Assembly (NCBI GenBank): GCA_009731375.1
Contig: BJOX01000006.1
Span: 1,434,346-1,498,345 of the forward strand
DNA: 64,000 bases
Direction: 5' to 3'
Source of the DNA: Paulinella micropora
Lineage: Eukaryota > Cercozoa > Imbricatea > Euglyphida
A model generated the notes under the pieces. It saw only the letters and a program-made list of their open reading frames with translations. It was not told where the DNA came from and did not search any database. Shown here piece by piece: positions 38,012 through 48,005 of this stretch (the stretch's first letter is position 1; each line of letters starts with the position of its first letter). A program made the translations under genes and the position numbers.

Positions 38012-41000
38012 TCACTGCCTTCGTCGTCTGGCGCGGATTTCTTTGCCTGGTGGAGGACCACCAACAAAAGTCAGATCGAACTTTGACTGTTCGAGAATGT
38101 CCCAGATCTTATTAGGGATTCCGCCCAACGATAATTCAAAAGGGACATCAAGCACTCCTCTTGGCAGTGTCTGAATGGTCCACGCAGTGTAATCCTTGTC
38201 TCTGGGAGTAATTGTATCATCCCATGTCTCGAGACTTTTTGCGTCTTTATATACTGGCAGATAATGTCTTGCCTTTGGATCCTCAACCGGGTCCATACTT
38301 CTCCAGAACTGGAGTATCGGTTGTACTATCTTTGCGGCTGATGATATTTTGAGTGTCCGTGTGACACGCATCTGTCGTGGGACCGCCACGACCCGCATCA
38401 AGTATAAGTCTGAGAGAGTGTCATCAGCGACATGTTGTTCCGCTGGTCTCATCAGATAGAAAACATTTTTCACCCATGCGATGGTTGCTATCGCATCGCC
38501 TTCCTTCCATCGCTCATGGACAATCTCAACGTTGCCCGCGTTTGGGTCAGTGTCCGTCCCCTCCTCCTCCTGGTGGACGTCCTTTGATCTCATCGACCTC
38601 ATCGCCTTCCTCGGTTGGTCGTTGATAAGATCATTCCGCGCTCTCCTTAGCTGCGCCTCTGTGATCTTCTCCTTCTTTCCGCTATGCTCTCGCGGAGACT
38701 TGGACTGAGTCCCCACCGCGCTTATGCGGTCAGTCTTCTCCTTGCTGTCCACCTCACTCTCCTCCTTCTCAGCTATCGGTGCCCGATAAGCATCGTCTTG
38801 GTCTATGCCAGCCTCCTTGTGGATGGGCGGCACCTCTTTGAAATCATCCTTCATCCGTTTTAACGCCTCCTCAACGGATTCATCTTCCAGTAAGAAGGGA
38901 TCATACTTAATCAGCCTTCTTACATTCACAATTTGCACCTTCCCTCTACCCCTGATCTTGTAATTCAGAGGTCCCGTCTGTTCCATAATCTGATAAGGTC
39001 CTTTCCAGTGAGTGAACAGCTTAGAGCTGACTCCCTTCGGGACTTGAGGATGGTACAATAGTACAATATCCCCGACCTGGAACTTGATCTGATCCAAGTG
39101 CGCTTGTCGCACCCCTTCAGCATCAGTCTTTCGGCGCTCCGCCTCTCTATGCGCCCTGACTATTTGTTCCGCCTCCATCTTCACTCTAAGTCTCATCCCA
39201 AACAACTCATCCGCATCCGCCCAAGTGTCTTTTGGGTGAAGGAGCGAAGTCGGGATATCAGGCTCACGCCCATATACTAACTGATATGGCGAGATTGAGC
39301 TCTTCGAGCCTCCTAACGCCGTAGAGGGTAGACAGTTCATTGCAAACGCAAATGATGGTGCTGCCTCGACCCATGCTCTTTGATTCTCCTTCTTCGTGCA
39401 ATACATCTTTAGCGAGGCTTTGAGGGGTCTGTGTACCCGCTCGATTTTCCCATTTGCTCGCGGGTTATAGGCAGTAACATATTGCCATTTCATCCCGTAA
39501 TACTTAGATAGTTTGTCGATGACCTCGTTATTAAAGTCCGAGCCTCGATCAGAACATATCTTTCTTGGTACTCCGATCTGTGAGATGATCCTATCGATCA
39601 GCGCCTCGGCCGTCGTCTTGCCGGTAACGTCTTTGACAGGGATGATCCACACATAGTTGGTGGCTCTGTCAATAGCCGTAAGGAGGTATTTGTAACCATC
39701 CTTCGATTCTGGGAAAGGTCCCACATGATCAATGTGTATAAACTCAAACATCCCCGCATGAAGAGGAAATTCGCCAATCAGGCCGAAATTTGCCTTCAGT
39801 GGTGTTTTGTTTATCTTGCACGGGATGCATGCATCCACCGCCTGATCTATCTCCTCCTTCATCTTCTTCCACCAGAATCGCCTCGCTACGAACATATGAG
39901 TTCGTTGTCGACCCGGATGCGCCAAAAGTGGGCAATTGTGGGCTGCGACAAATATAAATCGTCTCAGACTCTCCGGTACCCAAAGGGTCCATTTGTCCGG
40001 CTGTGACGCATAGCGACCGTGAAGGCCCTTGTACCACAGTAGACCATCTCTCCATCCCATCTCCTTCATCTGATCTTTGATCGCTTTCGTCATCCGTAGC
40101 TCATCCGGGTTCTGATATAACTGTATCAGTTCTTTAAACTCCGGATCTTGAGCCTGTTGTTGCCTCCATGCGGTAGGCGAGGCTATATGGATAGTACCAT
40201 CTTCTAGCCGTACCCCGATTCTTTCCGGGTCATCGTCTAGGTCACTTCTCCGCTCTTGAGGAGGCTCCGCATAAACTTCCTGCGTCTCCTCTTCCTCTCT
40301 TATGTTCGCCTTCGCATTCTCATATACCTCATAGGACCACTCAGCGTCCTCCTGGGTATGTAGCTCACAACATATCCCGTGATCCGGGCCTTGTGGACTG
40401 TACCGTAGACCTGTGCGGTCATATCGGACTCCACTCGCCATCTCCATCGCCTCAATGTGGCTGACCTCATACACCTTGTCAGTGGACAAGTCTTCCATCT
40501 CCACCGTGGACACCAACGCCGATACTTCTGAGTTAAACTCTAGCCTAGAGAGGCTATCAGCGACCACATTTCGCTTTCCCGGTAGATGGACCATTGTAAA
40601 ATCGAAACAAGACAAGAACGCTTGCCACCGCGCCAGCCGTCCCGTCTGTTCATGATTCATCAACCATAACAGGTTATGATGATCAGTTCTGACAGTAAAT
40701 TGAGGTCCTCCCCACAAATACTCTCTGAGCCTCTTGAGGGCCCATACTACCGCCAACGCCTCTCTTTGCCTTGTGCAATAGTTTCTCTCCGCCGCACACA
40801 ACTTCCTACTAATAAACATGATTGGGCGTAATTTCTTCTCCTCATCCTCTTGTTGTAATACAGCCCCAATCGCAAACTTAGATGCGTCTGTATCGACTAC
40901 GAATTGTTTCGTAAAGTCGGGCATCGTTAACACCAGTCCTCCGTCTTTCGGGTCTTTGTAAATGAGATCTTTGAGCGCATGAAACGCTTGCAAAGCCTCT

Positions 41001-43825
41001 TCGTCCCACTTCTCAAAGTCTCCAAAATCTATCATTTTCTCCACTTTAGCCCGTGTTGCACCCCAATCGGGTATAAACTGGCTATAGTATTGCGCCATCG
41101 CAAGGAATGAGTGCAATTCAGTGCGGTTCTTCGGTATCGGTCGATTCATAATCTCCTCCCTCTTCTCTTTGGATATCGAGACTCGATTATGGGAGATCTC
41201 GTACCCTAAGTATGTCACACTCGTCTTGGCAAGTTGACACTTCTTTAGATTGCACTTCAGGCCAAAAGCTCCGATGCGCCTGAATATATCGGACAAATGA
41301 TCGATATGCTCCTCCATTGTGTTAGAGTATACGATAATGTCATCGATATAGCAAAATGCATATTCTCCCGCCTTCTGTCCCCGCCTTCTCATAAAGCCAC
41401 CGTCAGACAAATCATCGTACTGACTGCTCAACATCTTCTGCATCGCCTTCTGGAAAAGTCCTGGGGCTTGCTTGAGGCCCATCGGAAGCACTTTCCATTG
41501 GTATATTTCCATACCCACCACAAACGCCGTCAGCCATCTGGACTTTTCCTCCAGTGGTATCTGCCAGAAGCCATTCTTAAGGTCAATGACCGAATAGAAT
41601 TTTGCATTCCGCAGTACTCTCCTTCCTTCTTCTAATGTCGGGAGAGGATTTCTCTCTTCCTCCAGCACCTTGTTAACACGAGCATAGTTAACTGTCAGGC
41701 GCCATTCTCCTCCTGGCTTCGGCACTATTCTCGGTTGTGAGACTATTGGAGATGTTGATCTCTCAATAAAGTCCTCATTGAGCAGCTGTCTTGCTAGCTC
41801 CTCCGCTATCTTCGCCTCATGTATACTCAAATTCGCCCTTCGTGGTGCCGGTGACGGCTCCGCACCCGGTATTTTGTAAATAACCGCAGTGAAATCTTCA
41901 GGCTTGACACCACCTGCATGTGGAGGGTCAAAAATTTCCTTGTTCGCCTCTAATTTGGCTTTTAAAAGCTCCTTCTCCTTCTCCGTGCCTACTCCTTCTT
42001 CCAATATTTTCCGCGCCGCCTCTTGAAAATCTTCATCAGACATCTGCTTATGTTGCTTGAGGGGTTCTCTGTCCTCCTCCAAGCCTAAGTCCTCTTCCGA
42101 GACATCATCTAGGCCCGTCTTTTCATACGTGACCGTGTCCGGCTCATCATCTTTACCGAGCTCCACCAGCATGTCAATGAGTCTCGCGTATTGCAAAGGA
42201 GCTTTACGGGTGTAAAAACCATCAAAGCATGTGAATGCTTGCGGTATCAATTTCAACTTGTCGAGGTCTCTGAGCTTCCGCTTGTATGCACTGCTCTGCT
42301 CACGAGTTCCCATACGACAAGCCACCACTAGCTGTTGCTTGCGAGAGGGTACCGGTATAGGATGATCAATAAGCCGGTCCCTTATTTCCTGCGCCCATAT
42401 CGCCTTCTCATTATATGGCAGGATAATAGTATACGGCTTATTATTTTCGAATAAAGTCCGTAAGCATTTCTTCACTTCAGACAGTGAACGCGGCCACGTG
42501 GGCTCGTCACCCCAGAAATCAGTAATAAAACTTTTAATAGTTTCTGGTGGAGTATCCGGGATTCGCCCCGTTCTCCTTGGTACAAACGCCTCCCTTTTTT
42601 CTTCTCCTACTTTCGCATGGAAACAGTATCCGTTAGTAATATGGACATCTGTTCCTACTCCTTCCGCGAATCTCGCCAACGACGGGCTTCTTTGTGCGAC
42701 ACATATAATCTCCTCCTTTCGCTTCTCGATTAAGTCATCAATAGACTTTTTGTCCCAATGGCATGTCGGAACTGTGACAGTGCACACTTGGGATTCCCAA
42801 TTGTCGGTCCAGGACAGTTCATCCGGTCTTACGACATGGGGGTGAACGTACACCTCAAGTGCCTCATGTGCGATGGCCATCTTTTTGTGATCCGTCGCTA
42901 GACTCAGCTCATAAGCCTCATAAGAGTCAGTAGCGTTGAAGGGATCAATATCGTTCTCTTCTCCTCTTTTTACTCCATATATCACTCGCCGTGCGGCGCA
43001 ATCAATCACAGCCCCCATCGTAGCCAATTGGTCATACGATAGTAATATTGACCCGTGGTAACCGGGGACGACATAGAGGTCCATACGGTATACTCGTGCG
43101 GATTTCAATTTAAAGGTCAGTGTGATGATTCCCGTGATATCCGTCCGGCTGCTCACTCCTTTGAGAGTGCCCGTTGACTTTTTCATATTTCCGTCCACCC
43201 AGTCCCGGTATCGATTAAAAAACTTCCTGCCGACAATATTAATATTCGCCATCGTATCATTACCAACTTTTAATATTGTCTTCAATGTTTCACAATAAAG
43301 TTCCGTATAACACAGAGCATCGGGCCTGTGTATATTGGCTGCGAGAACAAGAACTTTACGTTCCAAATTTTGGAGTCTTGTCTCTAAGTTTTTCAACTCC
43401 TCCTTCTTCTCCTCCTGCTTCACCTCATTAACATTTTTATTATTCTGCGGTACTGGTGCGTTTACTATTTGAGCGACATTGTCTTGTGGTACTTGAGTAC
43501 ACACATTGTCTTTTTGCTCGCCACCCGCCGCGACCGTAGACATTGAGTCTGTTCGTGGTTGTTTGCTTGGCCGAGGCGATACGTCTGCCATTGGCCTCCT
43601 CGCCTCCATCGCAAGTCTCGCCTTCCTATTTGCATCAGTTATCATTGGTAACCGTGCTGTATGAACGGGTATGAGACTACCTTGGGGCTGCAGTCTCTGT
43701 GTACCCACATCTTTGTTTTCACATAGAGGAAGCGTTGGCCCAGTCTGCACAACAGCATTAGAAAGCACTGTGACTTTAGGGTTAAACTTCACAGTCTTCT
43801 CCTTCCTCTCTTCTTCCCCCTCCAG
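38012..43825 (-). CDS. pol: Gypsy-2 Pol: protease, reverse transcriptase, RNase H, integrase, C-terminal tail
   Basis: One open frame of about 1,937 codons beginning after the gag TGA (43826-43828), with no ATG near its start, so it needs readthrough. In order (numbering from codon 43792): retropepsin-like domain with VGNDTMANIN (about 178); reverse transcriptase FWQIPLEEK, LPMGLKQAPGLFQ and FCYIDDIIVYS (about 814); RNase H VVDTDASKFAIGAV (about 967); integrase zinc domain HNCPLLAH...ACIPCK (about 1290-1330); core DDE in HIDHVGPF, CSDRGSDF and NGKIERVH; GPY/F module LFTHWKGPYQI; then a 300-residue tail (VFYLMRPAEQHV, QFWRSMDP, PVYKDAKSLETWDD, IWDILEQ) ending in RARRRRQ. All catalytic residues are present. 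Confidence 0.95.
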   Translation of the reverse strand: MEGEEERKEKTVKFNPKVTVLSNAVVQTGPTLPLCENKDVGTQRLQPQGSLIPVHTARLPMITDANRKARLAMEARRPMADVSPRPSKQPRTDSMSTVAAGGEQKDNVCTQVPQDNVAQIVNAPVPQNNKNVNEVKQEEKKEELKNLETRLQNLERKVLVLAANIHRPDALCYTELYCETLKTILKVGNDTMANINIVGRKFFNRYRDWVDGNMKKSTGTLKGVSSRTDITGIITLTFKLKSARVYRMDLYVVPGYHGSILLSYDQLATMGAVIDCAARRVIYGVKRGEENDIDPFNATDSYEAYELSLATDHKKMAIAHEALEVYVHPHVVRPDELSWTDNWESQVCTVTVPTCHWDKKSIDDLIEKRKEEIICVAQRSPSLARFAEGVGTDVHITNGYCFHAKVGEEKREAFVPRRTGRIPDTPPETIKSFITDFWGDEPTWPRSLSEVKKCLRTLFENNKPYTIILPYNEKAIWAQEIRDRLIDHPIPVPSRKQQLVVACRMGTREQSSAYKRKLRDLDKLKLIPQAFTCFDGFYTRKAPLQYARLIDMLVELGKDDEPDTVTYEKTGLDDVSEEDLGLEEDREPLKQHKQMSDEDFQEAARKILEEGVGTEKEKELLKAKLEANKEIFDPPHAGGVKPEDFTAVIYKIPGAEPSPAPRRANLSIHEAKIAEELARQLLNEDFIERSTSPIVSQPRIVPKPGGEWRLTVNYARVNKVLEEERNPLPTLEEGRRVLRNAKFYSVIDLKNGFWQIPLEEKSRWLTAFVVGMEIYQWKVLPMGLKQAPGLFQKAMQKMLSSQYDDLSDGGFMRRRGQKAGEYAFCYIDDIIVYSNTMEEHIDHLSDIFRRIGAFGLKCNLKKCQLAKTSVTYLGYEISHNRVSISKEKREEIMNRPIPKNRTELHSFLAMAQYYSQFIPDWGATRAKVEKMIDFGDFEKWDEEALQAFHALKDLIYKDPKDGGLVLTMPDFTKQFVVDTDASKFAIGAVLQQEDEEKKLRPIMFISRKLCAAERNYCTRQREALAVVWALKRLREYLWGGPQFTVRTDHHNLLWLMNHEQTGRLARWQAFLSCFDFTMVHLPGKRNVVADSLSRLEFNSEVSALVSTVEMEDLSTDKVYEVSHIEAMEMASGVRYDRTGLRYSPQGPDHGICCELHTQEDAEWSYEVYENAKANIREEEETQEVYAEPPQERRSDLDDDPERIGVRLEDGTIHIASPTAWRQQQAQDPEFKELIQLYQNPDELRMTKAIKDQMKEMGWRDGLLWYKGLHGRYASQPDKWTLWVPESLRRFIFVAAHNCPLLAHPGRQRTHMFVARRFWWKKMKEEIDQAVDACIPCKINKTPLKANFGLIGEFPLHAGMFEFIHIDHVGPFPESKDGYKYLLTAIDRATNYVWIIPVKDVTGKTTAEALIDRIISQIGVPRKICSDRGSDFNNEVIDKLSKYYGMKWQYVTAYNPRANGKIERVHRPLKASLKMYCTKKENQRAWVEAAPSFAFAMNCLPSTALGGSKSSISPYQLVYGREPDIPTSLLHPKDTWADADELFGMRLRVKMEAEQIVRAHREAERRKTDAEGVRQAHLDQIKFQVGDIVLLYHPQVPKGVSSKLFTHWKGPYQIMEQTGPLNYKIRGRGKVQIVNVRRLIKYDPFLLEDESVEEALKRMKDDFKEVPPIHKEAGIDQDDAYRAPIAEKEESEVDSKEKTDRISAVGTQSKSPREHSGKKEKITEAQLRRARNDLINDQPRKAMRSMRSKDVHQEEEGTDTDPNAGNVEIVHERWKEGDAIATIAWVKNVFYLMRPAEQHVADDTLSDLYLMRVVAVPRQMRVTRTLKISSAAKIVQPILQFWRSMDPVEDPKARHYLPVYKDAKSLETWDDTITPRDKDYTAWTIQTLPRGVLDVPFELSLGGIPNKIWDILEQSKFDLTFVGGPPPGKEIRARRRRQ

Positions 43826-46522
43826 TCATTCCACCACCTCGAAACGATTACCTTGAGTAGTGTCCGGGTAGGATGACGTATCGGTCTCCGAGGCAGTGTT
43901 GTAGGCCTGAGCTCGACCGAAATTTGGGTTGGAGCTTGCCCACGAGCCTCCTCCTCCTCTGGGTGGGGGGGCTGGAGCTCGAACAGCTCTCCCTCCATAA
44001 GGGGTATATCCCCGACCTCCTCCTCTTCCTCTCTGAGGGGTTCCCTGCCACCTCGAGGCTCCTCTCCATGTTCCTCGTCCTCGTCCTCCTCCTCCTCCTC
44101 CTCCTCCTCCTCCTGCTCCTGCTCCTCCTTCTCGTCCTCTTTGAGAGGCCTTTAAGTTCTTTTGTCTCTCCCTTTCCTCCTTCTTCTCCTTCATCCTCTT
44201 CATGTAGGTAATGATTGCCTCTCGTAACTCCTCATCATCACACATATTGGCATACCAACCTTCGTTCACAGCGGCAATCTGAAGCATATTGAAAAGGCCC
44301 GGTTCCTTGCCTTCCGTCCTGCTCAGAAAATTTGCCCTTGCTGTTGGGTTCTGCCTATCATGATTGAAAGAGCAGTCTCTGTTCTCCATCTGTGCCTTAC
44401 ACTGCAAGCCCGCGAACCACCTCCAACATGCGGTCTTCAGGTCTGGCTCTCTCTGTCTCTTCCAACCGGCAACTCTGTTTGTGTACGTGGCTTGTGCGCC
44501 AACAGGTACACCGCCTGCCTGTGCCGTATGTGCCTCCGTGAGCGAGTCCATGTTTGAGCATGCACTCATCACTTCTTGAAACAGTGCTGACGGAGCAACG
44601 CTTTGAACCGTATTTTCGAACACGTGTGTCTCGAGGAAGTTCTTGGACTTCACTGAGCTAAACGTCGAGCATTGTTGTATGAGCTGAGTAAGCTTACTCG
44701 GGTTAACTGTGTGTAACGCCGAAAAGAAATAGAGGATGATCGACTTGCGGCCATAGAATAGCCCATAGGAGGAAACTACCTCCGTAAGGGTCGCCGCCAA
44801 GCCAACAGCACTCCTCAAACTCATCGCCACTGTCTCAAAGATTTCAAATCCTATGAGAGTACCAGTGCAGAGATGCTGGTATCCATGAGATTGAAAATAT
44901 GAAATGAGTGTGGCCACCGCCAGTTCACACTGAGCGTCTAGGCCTGTTGCATTGTTTCTCTTAATCTCCTCCTTCTTTCTCAAAAACTTGTACTGTGTCA
45001 GATCAAATCCCTCCGAGACTAGAGATTGGTCAAAAACAGTAACAAGGGCCTCGTATTCCTGCGTTTCGTCGCAAGGAAAAGCCTTCATGCAGGCATTGAT
45101 CTCTTTGAGCTTGCTCAAAAGCGAAGCATCAGAGTCTTTGTCTGAGCTCGTCTTGGCATATAGCATGAGACTTGCCACTCCTCCTTTCTTCCCCTTGAAG
45201 GCATTTATGATGTTCTGTCTGTCCTTCTTCTCCGTGTTTGTGACCACCACCGTAGTTGAGCCCGAGGGTGCAGGGGCTGGTGGGGCAGGAGCTGGTGGGG
45301 TCAAATATGTCGGAGGGTGTGTCTTTGCACCACTCACTTTTGCTTTCATTCTTTCCAGTCTCATCGTCTTCTCGAACTCCTCATTCTCTTTCGCCTTCTT
45401 CTTCTCAGATATCACCAGCTTTTGAGCATGAGTGATAAAGGCCACCAATTCAGAAGCAGATCTGAGAAAATTATATTTCTCCACATATTGGTCAACACCT
45501 GCTTTGTTGGCGACCGGTGGTGCGTTACTAAGTGATTTAAGGACAGAGTGATCCTTGGTAGGAATCCATCTCTTCCATGCCTCCTTGTGCAGTAACGCAC
45601 CCATCAACAGTCTGATCTTGGTCAGAACTCTGTCGGTCTTCTCTAACTCATCAATCACAGGATGAGTTTCTCCTGCTGCCTTAATGCTTTTTTCCATCTC
45701 TGCCTTCCCCTCTTCCAAGGCCTTTATTTCCATTGTAAAAAAATGAAATATGCCACTCGAGTTTTTCGAACCCAGATTGGTCTTCATTTTTGTTACATCG
45801 ACTGCCTCCTGACCAGTCGCGAGGAATCTGGCCGTTGCTCTTGGGTTTGTGTACTGGAGGTAACCCTCACATCGTGGGCCGTATGTACGTTCCCAAATCA
45901 GGGTTTGAGTGTACACCCCAAAGATAGCATCGAGTAATTCAAGGTGGGTGTGTGTGTCCCCAAACTTGATATGCTGTATCTTCTTTCTCTCTTCTGGATC
46001 AGAGACCAGTTTGCCGAGGAGCTGTGCTGTGTTTGATAATAGGATATAGACATCCTTTTTAGCACGACTTTTCTCTCTTCTTTGATCCTGAGGGATCCAC
46101 ACATAGGTATCCTTCTCTACCCCCATCTTGTTATCAAACTCTTTTTTAGTGAGGTCATAGTGGTCTTGCACCCACTGTTGTTCCTCCACTGTGATCTCCT
46201 CTCCATCACTATGAATCAAGTCGATCATTTTTCGTCCTCCTCCTCCCGTGTAGGCAGGTGGTAAGGGATTACCATATGCTCCTCCTCCTCCCGTCTCTTC
46301 TTGTTCAAATCCTCCTTCATCTTCGTCTCCTCCATATCTTCCTTCATCATCCCAGCCCTCTTCTACTCCTCCTCCTACTCCTTCATCTCCTCCTCCTCCT
46401 TCATTCAATCCTCCTCCTCCTCCTTCATTCAATCCTCTTCCTCCTCCTCCTCCTGCTTCTTCTTCTTCTCTTCTTTGATCTGCCTCCGAGAATTCACTCA
46501 CTTCGGCGGTCTCTGTCGACAT
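43826..46522 (-). CDS. gag: Gypsy-2 Gag with CCCH-like zinc finger and RGG box
   Basis: 898 codons from the ATG at 46522 (MSTETAEVSEF). The N-terminus is Glu/Gly-rich and low in complexity (about 1-100). A helical Gag core follows, including HLCTGTLIGFEIFETVA and SIILYFFSALHTVNPSKL, segments also present in Gypsy-3. At about residue 700, C-x8-C-x8-C-x3-H (CWRWFAGLQC...CSFNH) replaces the usual CCHC zinc knuckle. An RGG-rich nucleic-acid-binding tail (GRGRGTWRGASRW, RGRGGGRGY) ends the protein. The stop is TGA followed by CTG, with pol in the same frame. It packages element RNA in the virus-like particle. Confidence 0.92.
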   Translation of the reverse strand: MSTETAEVSEFSEADQRREEEEAGGGGGRGLNEGGGGGLNEGGGGDEGVGGGVEEGWDDEGRYGGDEDEGGFEQEETGGGGAYGNPLPPAYTGGGGRKMIDLIHSDGEEITVEEQQWVQDHYDLTKKEFDNKMGVEKDTYVWIPQDQRREKSRAKKDVYILLSNTAQLLGKLVSDPEERKKIQHIKFGDTHTHLELLDAIFGVYTQTLIWERTYGPRCEGYLQYTNPRATARFLATGQEAVDVTKMKTNLGSKNSSGIFHFFTMEIKALEEGKAEMEKSIKAAGETHPVIDELEKTDRVLTKIRLLMGALLHKEAWKRWIPTKDHSVLKSLSNAPPVANKAGVDQYVEKYNFLRSASELVAFITHAQKLVISEKKKAKENEEFEKTMRLERMKAKVSGAKTHPPTYLTPPAPAPPAPAPSGSTTVVVTNTEKKDRQNIINAFKGKKGGVASLMLYAKTSSDKDSDASLLSKLKEINACMKAFPCDETQEYEALVTVFDQSLVSEGFDLTQYKFLRKKEEIKRNNATGLDAQCELAVATLISYFQSHGYQHLCTGTLIGFEIFETVAMSLRSAVGLAATLTEVVSSYGLFYGRKSIILYFFSALHTVNPSKLTQLIQQCSTFSSVKSKNFLETHVFENTVQSVAPSALFQEVMSACSNMDSLTEAHTAQAGGVPVGAQATYTNRVAGWKRQREPDLKTACWRWFAGLQCKAQMENRDCSFNHDRQNPTARANFLSRTEGKEPGLFNMLQIAAVNEGWYANMCDDEELREAIITYMKRMKEKKEERERQKNLKASQRGREGGAGAGGGGGGGGGGRGRGTWRGASRWQGTPQRGRGGGRGYTPYGGRAVRAPAPPPRGGGGSWASSNPNFGRAQAYNTASETDTSSYPDTTQGNRFEVVE

Positions 46523-47308
46523 GATGTCGTAGTAGTGATCAACAGGAGGACAGTGTCAGCTCCTATGTTTGGTTTTTGTTCGTTTGTGTTCTGTTCCTCC
46601 TTCAGTCGATTGACTAGTGAAGAGAGAAACTAATAGAGAGGGTAGGATAAGATTCCCTGTCCTCTATGAAACACTGTTTGTATGTTTGTTTTTGTTTGAG
46701 AAAAATAGTCTTTGAGACTTTCTCCGATTTCTTGTTCTCCTTACTCAGATTACTTTCTCCTCCTTCTTTTCTATATTGTATCTAGTATGAGGCACTTGGA
46801 CCTACACACAGATAGTAATAGAGAAGCTAGAAAAGCTCTCCTTGAGAAGTCGACAGTCGGTCGGATAGGTTCTCAGACCTACCTTTAGAAAACGATCAGA
46901 GATTTGCAAAAATACTCTGACGTATGTGTGAGATAATGCAGATAAATGCACAAACTAGAAGGGTAGAGTGTTGTGCTCCTGTCCCTATGCTTGTTTGTGT
47001 TTTGTGTGTGTTCCTTCACTCTTCTGTCCACCTCCTTCTTCTTGGTCTCTGTGTGAGAACAGCAAGAACGACAGAGAGTTTGTATCTGATGTCTCCTTGT
47101 GAGCACACAGATACTGATTGGGCTAGAGGGTACGAGACACCTGCTTGAGACCAATCAAATTATTTGTTTTGTGAAAGAGTTATGAGGGAGCTGTGTTGGA
47201 GTATTTGTTTTCGTCTGACGTCCCCGTGTGAGACAGGTCAGTGAAAATTCACTCTGTTGCCTGTGTGGCAAAGCAGAAAGAAATCACCCTAGTGATGTGG
47301 ACTCCAAA
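46523..47308 (-). other. Gypsy-2 5' leader with primer-binding site
   Basis: Between gag and the 5' LTR. The primer-binding site TGGAGTCCACATCAC lies two bases inside the LTR (47292-47306, minus strand). The leader is T-rich on the plus strand and holds short inverted repeats near 47212-47280 that resemble those of Gypsy-3. Probable packaging and dimerisation region. Confidence 0.6.
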
Positions 47309-47545
47309 TGTAATGCCCCCAACGATAGCTCGTAAAAAGTCGGTAATACAACCAAACACAGTCCTCAAGAATGAGAATGATGTCTCGTTGTATTAGCTCA
47401 GTGAAGCCAAAAAGGAAAACGGCAACAGACCAGGAATAAAATGGCATCAGGTCCAATCCGGACAAATAATACTGAAAAACAAGCTGGTGCACCTGTCACC
47501 AGGAAAAGGTATTTTTTACCGGCTATCCGGGGGGTGATGCCTACA
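47309..47545 (-). repeat. Gypsy-2 5' LTR (237 bp)
   Basis: Matches 36928-37164 at all but one position; followed by the CATA duplication at 47546-47549. Confidence 0.96.
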
Positions 47546-47585
47546 CATATAGGATATTATTCTATGTCTTTAATATGAATATCAT

Positions 47586-47952
47586 ATATATGTGTCTTTA
47601 TTTTATTTATTTAAATAGTAATTATTTACAGGTAGCAGATTTTCTTTCTTTTGTCTGCTTATAAATATGAAGACGAAATAATAAATAACGACTCTTAGTG
47701 GAAAAACACTTCCCACCAGACACCTAGGGGCTCAGGTCAATTTACACTCTTGCCAGATTTTGACAAACTGGAAAGTGATCAACTTTTTGTAAAGTAGTCC
47801 AGAGAGAAATTCATAATAAGAAGATTTTAATGAAATTGTTGTCTTGAACTTAGAGAGAATAGGTAGCAGAAATAATGAATAACTGCTCTTAGTGTGGTTT
47901 CTGTGATGAAACTGCACTGAAGATCTGTCTTGAAGTGGCCCTCTATACTACT
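47586..47952 (-). repeat. Right terminal inverted repeat of the provirus
   Basis: Reverse complement of 6592-6947 with small indels, including a 13-base insertion near 47776. Ends CTATACTACT next to AAGAGA (47953-47958). Between it and Gypsy-2 lie about 36 bases of provirus leader that belong to the gene at 36428-36921. Confidence 0.93.
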
Positions 47953-47958
47953 AAGAGA
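47953..47958. repeat. Provirus target site duplication, right (AAGAGA)
   Basis: Same six bases as 6586-6591. Removing the provirus and one copy joins 6591 to 47959 as continuous intron. Confidence 0.93.
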
Positions 47959-48005
47959 TTTGAGAAATGAAATAAAAAAGAAGCAGCGGCGCTGCCAGCA
48001 TGTAC

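Larger units (their letters stand above)
36928..47545 (-). mobile_element. Gypsy-2: intact Ty3/gypsy LTR retrotransposon
   Basis: 10,618 bp on the minus strand, with 237-bp LTRs (36928-37164 and 47309-47545) that differ at one position, flanked by CATA (36924-36927, 47546-47549). The gag and pol frames are both open, separated only by one TGA. The primer-binding site (TGGAGTCCACATCAC, minus strand, two bases after the 5' LTR) and polypurine tract are present. It is the only one of the three elements here with no frame break and may be active. Confidence 0.96.
6592..47952. mobile_element. Polinton/Maverick-type integrated virus with two nested LTR retrotransposons
   Basis: The element is defined by AAGAGA target duplications (6586-6591, 47953-47958), inverted termini beginning AGTAGTATAG and ending CTATACTACT, and about 360-bp terminal inverted repeats. 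It encodes the diagnostic Polinton set: protein-primed DNA polymerase B, retroviral-type integrase, adenain-like protease, packaging ATPase, double-jelly-roll capsid protein and penton. Total span is 41,361 bp. Removing Gypsy-1 with one ATAC copy and Gypsy-2 with one CATA copy leaves about 20.8 kb, a normal Polinton size. The 6-bp duplication and AG...CT termini are known Polinton features. It is inserted in a host intron. Several genes are broken, so the copy is probably defective. Gaps at 26398-26407 and 33699-33900 lie inside it. Confidence 0.95.
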
